Positions 19,004 through 22,863 of a stretch of 22,863 nucleotides of DNA are shown one piece after another. The DNA comes from a virus. The notes beneath the pieces were generated by a model that ran no database searches, was not told the DNA's origin, and was given only the letters and a program-made list of their open reading frames with translations. The stretch lies in the IMG/VR virus record IMGVR_UViG_3300028025_001541, positions 1 through 22,863 of that record. One strand, 5' to 3'. Every line of letters starts with the position of its first letter. The first letter of the stretch is position 1. The translations under genes and the position numbers were made by a program.

Positions 19004-19752
19004 TATGGAATGATTACCTCGCCATTAACAATTGGAACAGCAAATGGTGTTACCTTATTATTCTTTTGTACTAAGATACCAATGCCCTGCTGCCAGTTGG
19101 CGCTACCTGAAGTAAGGTAACTTGCCTGCTTGATATCCATCATATGCCCGACTTCTAGACCATACAAGGTATGTGTCTTACCATAGAAGCCAGTTGTTTC
19201 ATGTTGTAAACCCACGCGATGCGTGTGTCCACATACTACTGACTTACCTAAACGCTTTGCTAAGTTTAAAGCAGTGGCTCCTGGTGCACGGTTAAGTGCG
19301 CCTTCATCACCGTGTGCCATTACCCAGCCAGGCATTAGTTCATGCATTTTATGTAGATAATTAATCTTTAGTTTACTATAACCTAGTAAGGTTTCAATCT
19401 CTAATGATTTAAGAGACATAAAAGCAGGTGCATATTTGCGCATGTAAGTATCAATGCGGTCAGTATGATTACTTCGTTGAATAAAAAATGGCTTGTTACC
19501 TAATGCTTCTCGGTAACTAGCCATTATTTCATTTGTTAAATCTATACTATCTTGTAACGTATCTGCATACTCACCCGCCATGCCTTTATTCCAGCGCGAC
19601 GGTTCGGGTGCATCGAGTTCATCTCCTACACACCAGAGTTCATCTGGTTTATAATCACGAATGAAATCTAACGTAGCATCTACGGCTTTATTATCTTGAT
19701 AGGGAATCTGTAAGTCACTGAGGACTACGACTCTCTTCAGTTGTTTTGCCAT
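19003..19752 (-). CDS. Calcineurin-like metallophosphoesterase
   Basis: I choose ATG 19752 (249 aa, 'MAKQLKRVVVLSDLQIPYQD') over the in-frame GTG 19782, since the family begins near this point. Motifs follow the family order: 'SDLQIP' (D13; Q15 in place of the usual His), 'VGDELDAPEPSRW' (D44), 'QRSNHTDR' (N95-H96), 'MAHGDEG' (H147) and 'VCGHTHR' (H176, H178). Two metal ions would be held for phosphoester hydrolysis. The DxQ first motif and the 'DAPEPSRWNKG' loop are typical of the phage branch rather than of repair nucleases such as Mre11. The substrate is unknown. It overlaps the gene before it by 38 bases. Confidence 0.85.
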   Translation of the reverse strand: MAKQLKRVVVLSDLQIPYQDNKAVDATLDFIRDYKPDELWCVGDELDAPEPSRWNKGMAGEYADTLQDSIDLTNEIMASYREALGNKPFFIQRSNHTDRIDTYMRKYAPAFMSLKSLEIETLLGYSKLKINYLHKMHELMPGWVMAHGDEGALNRAPGATALNLAKRLGKSVVCGHTHRVGLQHETTGFYGKTHTLYGLEVGHMMDIKQASYLTSGSANWQQGIGILVQKNNKVTPFAVPIVNGEVIIP

Positions 19753-20038
19753 TTGAATTGGGTAAACCTTCCCACTGTCCACGTTGGACTAGTAGCCCAA
19801 TTATAGCGTAGTTTGCTAGGTCAATTAGAGTATCTTCAATAGATTCATAGTTCGGCGTGTCGCCTGTATCTACAAGGTTATTGAGGCGTGCAAGTTTGTC
19901 ATACATGCGTACTCGTAGCCCATTCATAGCACCACCAGGTGCTCCAGAGATGTTCATTGGTCCATAATCTGCATGCTTTTTAAGCATAATGCTCTGCAGT
20001 TCATGCAAGATTACGTCTACGTCAGTTGGATTTTTCAT
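19715..20038 (-). CDS. Nucleotide modification-associated / MazG-like protein (107 aa)
   Basis: The sequence contains 'LHELQSIMLKKHADYGPMN', 'GLRVRMYDKLARLNNLVDTG' and 'ESIEDTLIDLANYAIIGLL'. This pattern (K..DYG....GL.vR..DKl.RL.nLv....p.yEs.eDTl.DLanYaii...l) matches the phage DUF1599/Nmad1 group, an all-alpha fold related to MazG nucleotide pyrophosphohydrolases. A role in nucleotide pool control or base modification is suggested by the family, not shown. The last 12 residues are polar and overlap the phosphoesterase start. Its start overlaps the preceding gene end by 17 bases. Confidence 0.7.
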   Translation of the reverse strand: MKNPTDVDVILHELQSIMLKKHADYGPMNISGAPGGAMNGLRVRMYDKLARLNNLVDTGDTPNYESIEDTLIDLANYAIIGLLVQRGQWEGLPNSNGKTTEESRSPQ

Positions 20039-20333
20039 TTAAGATTCTTTCGATTCCCTTATCAAAGTTCTGCATGGTGTCCTTCACCATAAACTCTTCA
20101 AAGACTGTGTCTGCTTTATCTTCTTTGACTGCTGTTAAAATTGCAGCCAATCCTATAAGTAGTTCTTGTGCTGCTTCAGGGTCTTCTTCAATCGTCTCGT
20201 AGATATCATGCAAGGCTCCGAGTATATCTAAGATACGCTTCTCGGATACTGGTATGCCTACAGAATAATTCATGTGCTTGATGTGTTCCCAGATACTACT
20301 GTCCAGGGGAAATGCACTCGTTGATTCGCTCAT
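20022..20333 (-). CDS. Hypothetical acidic helical protein (103 aa)
   Basis: The start is 'MSESTSAFPLDSSIWEHIKH', followed by 'VSEKRILDILGALHDIYETI' and 'AAQELLIGLAAILTAVKED'. The protein is acidic and mainly helical, without cysteine or catalytic motif. It overlaps the primase gene end by 38 bases and the next gene by 17, within the replication operon. I do not recognise a family. A small adaptor for replication proteins is possible but unsupported. Confidence 0.55.
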   Translation of the reverse strand: MSESTSAFPLDSSIWEHIKHMNYSVGIPVSEKRILDILGALHDIYETIEEDPEAAQELLIGLAAILTAVKEDKADTVFEEFMVKDTMQNFDKGIERILNEKSN

Positions 20334-20943
20334 CTATCCAATCGCTCCCTCGTTTTATCATCATGCTGTTAACGTCTTCGCCTTCAGGCATGCTGATTAT
20401 GTTTACGTTACCTAGTTCCCTACTTATTTTCTTGCCGAACTCTAACCCTGCTGCATCACCATCTGCTAATACGATGACTACTTCAAAGTCATCTAGTATT
20501 TTTGCATAGTGTGGCTTCCAGTTGTTAGCACCTGGAATACCAATTGTTGGATGCTGTGTCTTGACACTCATCATAATACAATCAAACTCACCTTCGGTTA
20601 CGCAGATATATTTATCTGCTACAAAGCAAGCCTTAGTATTAAACATTGTAGTTTTAGCACCAACTAATCCCATATACTTTGGGTCTTCGTTATGCATTGC
20701 ACGGAATCGTATATCAACTACACCTGATGGTGTGATGTATGGTATTGCTAATCTACCTTTGTATGGTTCATGCCCTGGAAGAGGGTCTGCGACCACTCCC
20801 AGATGAAATATGTTTGCCTCGTCTACCGACAGATGACGGCTTGACAGATACTCTGCTGCTTGTTCTATTGCTCCCGCGTACCTCTGTGTTGCCTGAAGCA
20901 AGAACTGACGTTGCGAACTTGACAGCCTCACGATAATCACCAC
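20296..20943 (-). CDS. Primase, TOPRIM part (split reading frame)
   Basis: 'GRLAIPYITPSGVVDIRFRA' (residues 63-82), 'CVTEGEFDC' (E117, E119) and 'VLADGDAAGLEF' (D161, D163) form a TOPRIM metal site as in DnaG primases, and 'GIPGANNWKPH' and 'MPEGEDVNSMM' match phage primases. The coding pattern becomes convincing from about 'TQRYAGAIEQAAEYLSSRHL' (residue 19 on); the first residues (MVIIVRLSSS) read like out-of-frame sequence and GTG 20943 has no good ribosome-binding site. The zinc-finger part is encoded just upstream in another frame with 176 bases of overlap. The two together would make a full primase that lays RNA primers for replication. Confidence 0.85.
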   Translation of the reverse strand: MVIIVRLSSSQRQFLLQATQRYAGAIEQAAEYLSSRHLSVDEANIFHLGVVADPLPGHEPYKGRLAIPYITPSGVVDIRFRAMHNEDPKYMGLVGAKTTMFNTKACFVADKYICVTEGEFDCIMMSVKTQHPTIGIPGANNWKPHYAKILDDFEVVIVLADGDAAGLEFGKKISRELGNVNIISMPEGEDVNSMMIKRGSDWIDERINECISPGQ

Positions 20944-21142
20944 CTTCTTTATACATAATTAGAGAGAACGTATCACCTTTAACGCCACAACCGTGGCAAA
21001 CAAATGCGTTCTTATCAAAGTTAACTGCTGCGCTTGCATGTGTATCTATATGGAAAGGACATTTCATCTTGCGCCAGCCGCTGCCCATAGCGGGCACGGC
21101 TGCGCCTATGTAGTGTAAGTATTCTTCAATGCTTGGTTTCAC
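20768..21142 (-). CDS. Primase, CHC2 zinc-finger part (split reading frame)
   Basis: The first 85 residues hold a DnaG-type zinc finger: 'WRKMKCPFHIDTHASAAVN' (C28, H31) and 'FVCHGCGVKGDTFSLIM' (C49, C52), then 'YREAVKFATSVLASG'. The remaining 40 residues are Arg/Ser-rich and repetitive ('SSRVSVKPSSVGRRGKH'), as expected for reading out of frame; the same DNA in the +1 frame encodes convincing primase sequence. So the real protein likely ends early, or shifts frame near 20885..20910 into the TOPRIM part. The zinc finger recognises template DNA in DnaG-family primases. The start overlaps the resolvase gene by 17 bases. Confidence 0.85.
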   Translation of the reverse strand: MKPSIEEYLHYIGAAVPAMGSGWRKMKCPFHIDTHASAAVNFDKNAFVCHGCGVKGDTFSLIMYKEGGDYREAVKFATSVLASGNTEVRGSNRTSSRVSVKPSSVGRRGKHISSGSGRRPSSRA

Positions 21143-21476
21143 CTAGCGCTCTCCTTAATAAATCTATATAAACATAGCCAGGCATAGTGCAGTACCAATC
21201 ACCAGGACTTCCCCTACCCTTGCGCTTGTGCCACACTACGCCTGTCCATGCCTTGTCGTTAGCCATCTCGACTATCAACTCTTCTACCCACCCTGCCAAA
21301 TCCATCTTGGCATGATTCTTTATCTCAACAGTAACACCTGGTATACCTGAGATGTCACCTTTGTCTAGTGTAGCACCAGCCAAACGCCTATCAGCATATT
21401 GAAATCCATGTTCTTTTAAGTACTTAACGATATCTCGTTCAGCACCTGAGCCTTTGGCTTTGGCTGCGCTACTCAT
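21126..21476 (-). CDS. PD-(D/E)XK Holliday-junction-resolvase-like nuclease
   Basis: The 116-residue protein has 'GSGAERDIVKYLKEHGF' (E13 likely in the active site), 'LDKGDISGIPGVTVEIKNH' with D41 and E51-x-K53, the PD-(D/E)XK core, and 'WVEELIVEMANDKAWTGVV' in the following helix and strand. This is the usual actinobacteriophage type annotated as a Holliday junction resolvase, which cuts branched DNA before packaging. Size and residue order fit. ATGA overlap joins it to the helicase gene; it overlaps the primase start by 17 bases. A general endonuclease role remains possible. Confidence 0.8.
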   Translation of the reverse strand: MSSAAKAKGSGAERDIVKYLKEHGFQYADRRLAGATLDKGDISGIPGVTVEIKNHAKMDLAGWVEELIVEMANDKAWTGVVWHKRKGRGSPGDWYCTMPGYVYIDLLRRALGETKH

Positions 21477-22288
21477 ACTTTCATTTCTACCTGTCTGTAA
21501 TCTCGTACTACATCTTCAAGATACATAGAGCCAGGCTCAAATGATAATGAAAGATATGTAGCACCAGTGTGGTCGGCTTTACCATAACGATTCTTAACAG
21601 CAGCAACACACAAGTATGCATCTTGCCCTTGCATCATCTGACCTACGGTTAGAACCATTGCTGGAATCTGTGCAACTTTGCCTTGCAATGCAGAACGTGG
21701 CTGGCATGGATAGCCAAGCGCACTTTCCTGTGTATGGTGTAAAACTAGTACTGCTGCATTGGTATCACGTGCTAGGTACTTTAACTCTTTCATTACCTGA
21801 CGCATACCAGCAAACTCTTCGTGCCCATCTATTGCAATATCCATAAGGTTATCTACAACTATAAGAGTTGGGCTTCTACCCCACATGGTTTCAAATGCAG
21901 ATACCTCTTCATCTAAATCCTTAAGGGTAGGGCTAGGCTCAAACGACCAGTAAAGATTACTAAACTCCCGAAGAAGTTCTTCTGCTTTATGTGGGTCTGT
22001 CTTGAGCATGTACTCAGCATGAGCCTGAGTAATCTTAGCCTTCATAGCAAGCAAACGCATTGCCATAGTATGTGCATTAGTATCAGCAGAAAAATATAAT
22101 GTCGGTTGTTTTAGTCTTGCTGCGATATGTAATGCAATAGATGACTTACCTGCGCCTGGAGTACCTGCTATGACGGTAACTTCTGCTCGTCGCAGAATGA
22201 TTCCTTCTCGCTGGAAAGCCTGAAAAGGTGGGGGTAATGGTTCTCCCCCCACCTCTGGCTTACCGATACTACGGCGTAATGTTTTCAT
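21473..22288 (-). CDS. DnaB-like RecA-fold helicase ATPase
   Basis: The product is 271 residues. Walker A is 'AGTPGAGKSS' (residues 41-50); Walker B is 'LIVVDNL' with D146; 'VLVLHHTQESA' follows as the sensor-type strand, and 'AAVKNRYGKAD' near the end fits the arginine/lysine-finger region of DnaB-type proteins. The fold is the C-terminal RecA-like domain of replicative helicases, but it lacks the N-terminal primase-interacting domain of full-length DnaB (about 450 residues). It starts at ATG 22288, directly after the preceding stop codon. Together with the split primase it gives the phage its own primosome-like set. A RecA/Sak4-like recombinase is the main alternative. Confidence 0.8.
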   Translation of the reverse strand: MKTLRRSIGKPEVGGEPLPPPFQAFQREGIILRRAEVTVIAGTPGAGKSSIALHIAARLKQPTLYFSADTNAHTMAMRLLAMKAKITQAHAEYMLKTDPHKAEELLREFSNLYWSFEPSPTLKDLDEEVSAFETMWGRSPTLIVVDNLMDIAIDGHEEFAGMRQVMKELKYLARDTNAAVLVLHHTQESALGYPCQPRSALQGKVAQIPAMVLTVGQMMQGQDAYLCVAAVKNRYGKADHTGATYLSLSFEPGSMYLEDVVRDYRQVEMKV

Positions 22289-22729
22289 TTAGTTCTTTGT
22301 TTGGTCTGCTTGGAATGAGTTCCACTCAGGTTGATTCTGCTTAATGTACTGAGTAGTACATTTAGTTGGGTCGCCTTGCTGTGCTGGACAGAAGTGACCC
22401 TTGTATGGACCAAACTTACCTGTTAGTCCATGGATGCGTGTCATAGTTCCGTGAGGACACATGCGCTGTCCTGCTCCACCTGCTGCTGGAGCAGAGACTA
22501 CTGTGCCACCTAGTTCATGTGCTGCATATGCAACTGCTGGTGATGGTGGTACTGCAGCATTACCTGCACCACGTACATTGGTTTCAATTTCTTTTACTGC
22601 ATCTGCAATAGCAAAGATACCCTGTGCAACTAAGTTGCCTAGGTCTTCTGCTGTTTCTGCACGCAATGTAACTAGCGTGCCTGCTGCTGTCTTTGCGGTG
22701 ATACTGATGGGTGCTTCTGTTGATGACAT
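22289..22729 (-). CDS. Replication-region protein with Cys/His C-terminus (146 aa)
   Basis: Residues 1-50 form a small beta/alpha segment ('APISITAKTAAGTLVTLRAE'), followed by an Ala/Gly/Pro linker and a C-terminal part with 'GQRMCPHGTMTRIHGL', 'GPYKGHFCPAQQGDPTKC' and 'YIKQNQPEW'. The CxHG...(G.pYkG.fCp......C) pattern resembles zinc-ribbon ends found on proteins encoded next to helicase genes in actinobacteriophages. The protein could bind ssDNA or a helicase, but I cannot name the family. ATG 22729 follows AAGGAG. The stop immediately precedes the helicase start. Confidence 0.65.
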   Translation of the reverse strand: MSSTEAPISITAKTAAGTLVTLRAETAEDLGNLVAQGIFAIADAVKEIETNVRGAGNAAVPPSPAVAYAAHELGGTVVSAPAAGGAGQRMCPHGTMTRIHGLTGKFGPYKGHFCPAQQGDPTKCTTQYIKQNQPEWNSFQADQTKN

Positions 22730-22730
22730 A

Positions 22731-22863
22731 TTACTCCTTGATTGATGTGACTAGATTCTTCTTTGTTTCTCTGAAGGCTCTCACCTTCATTGCTAATTGT
22801 ATACCCTTCCAACCTTCATTGAACGAGCAAAGGAAACAGATGCTATCCAACAAGTCGCAGACA
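22731..22863 (-). CDS. Unknown protein, C-terminal end only
   Basis: In the frame from base 22862 leftward, 43 codons are open to TAA 22731-22733, reading 'VCDLLDSICFLCSFNEG' then 'WKGIQLAMKVRAFRETKKN' and 'LVTSIKE'. The end overlaps the ribosome-binding site of the next gene (AAGGAG TAA T ATG), the usual compact spacing here. Three cysteines lie close together (C2, C9, C12 of the fragment). The fragment is too short to identify. Confidence 0.6.
   Translation of the reverse strand, partial: VCDLLDSICFLCSFNEGWKGIQLAMKVRAFRETKKNLVTSIKE

Noticed and set aside
18877-19074. Plus-strand frame opposite the sigma-like gene
   Set aside because: It lies antisense to a recognised gene, begins without a ribosome-binding site and has no recognisable motif.
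20312-20936. Plus-strand frames opposite the primase
   Set aside because: Short, no start signals, and the minus-strand frames carry recognisable TOPRIM and zinc-finger motifs.
1-22863. Integrase, attachment site or prophage boundary
   Set aside because: No recombinase gene, tRNA-end duplication or host gene is visible, so temperate lifestyle is not supported.

Overview
The window looks like part of a tailed-phage (or prophage) genome infecting an actinobacterium. The strongest pointer is a complete WhiB-family gene (17779..18045, minus strand), since WhiB proteins are confined to Actinobacteria and their phages. The moderately AT-rich codon use would fit low-GC freshwater or marine Actinobacteria better than Streptomyces or Mycobacterium; that host guess is inference. 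No integrase, attachment site, CRISPR or tRNA gene is visible, so lifestyle cannot be decided.

Layout: two converging gene blocks meet at a strong bidirectional terminator (about 17524..17572). The plus-strand block (1..17514) is the late block. It runs from the 3' end of an internal or minor virion protein, through a second such protein, a GC-rich structured untranslated element, scaffold, and major capsid protein. Next come connector-region hypotheticals, a chain of five tiny Lys-rich proteins, a glycosyltransferase-like protein and a connector-like protein. The tail/adhesin set follows: a large repeat-bearing fibre, two copies of a 'small beta protein + glycine-rich adhesin' pair flanking a beta-propeller protein, and a 745-residue tail protein. 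The block ends with a lysis cassette: small membrane proteins, a secreted PA14-domain protein, holin and CHAP endolysin. No long tape-measure gene lies between capsid and lysis genes, which hints at a short-tailed virion, although the left end is cut off.

The minus-strand block (22863..17579) is the early/replication block, transcribed leftward. It holds a truncated unknown, a Cys/His-containing unknown, a RecA-fold DnaB-like helicase, a PD-(D/E)XK resolvase-like nuclease, and a primase split over two overlapping frames (zinc-finger part and TOPRIM part). These are followed by a hypothetical, a nucleotide-modification/MazG-like small protein, a metallophosphoesterase, a sigma-factor-like protein, two small zinc-ribbon proteins, WhiB and a small membrane protein. 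The promoter-distal end of this operon is therefore a compact regulatory cassette.

Genes are tightly packed and commonly joined by TAATG or ATGA overlaps, suggesting translational coupling. Several genes under 60 codons, including both zinc-ribbon genes and most Lys-rich microproteins, were found by reading frames directly. Points most worth a second look are the structured element before the scaffold gene, the duplicated adhesin cassette, the Lys-rich microprotein chain, the secreted PA14 protein, the frame-split primase, and the sigma/zinc-ribbon/WhiB cassette.
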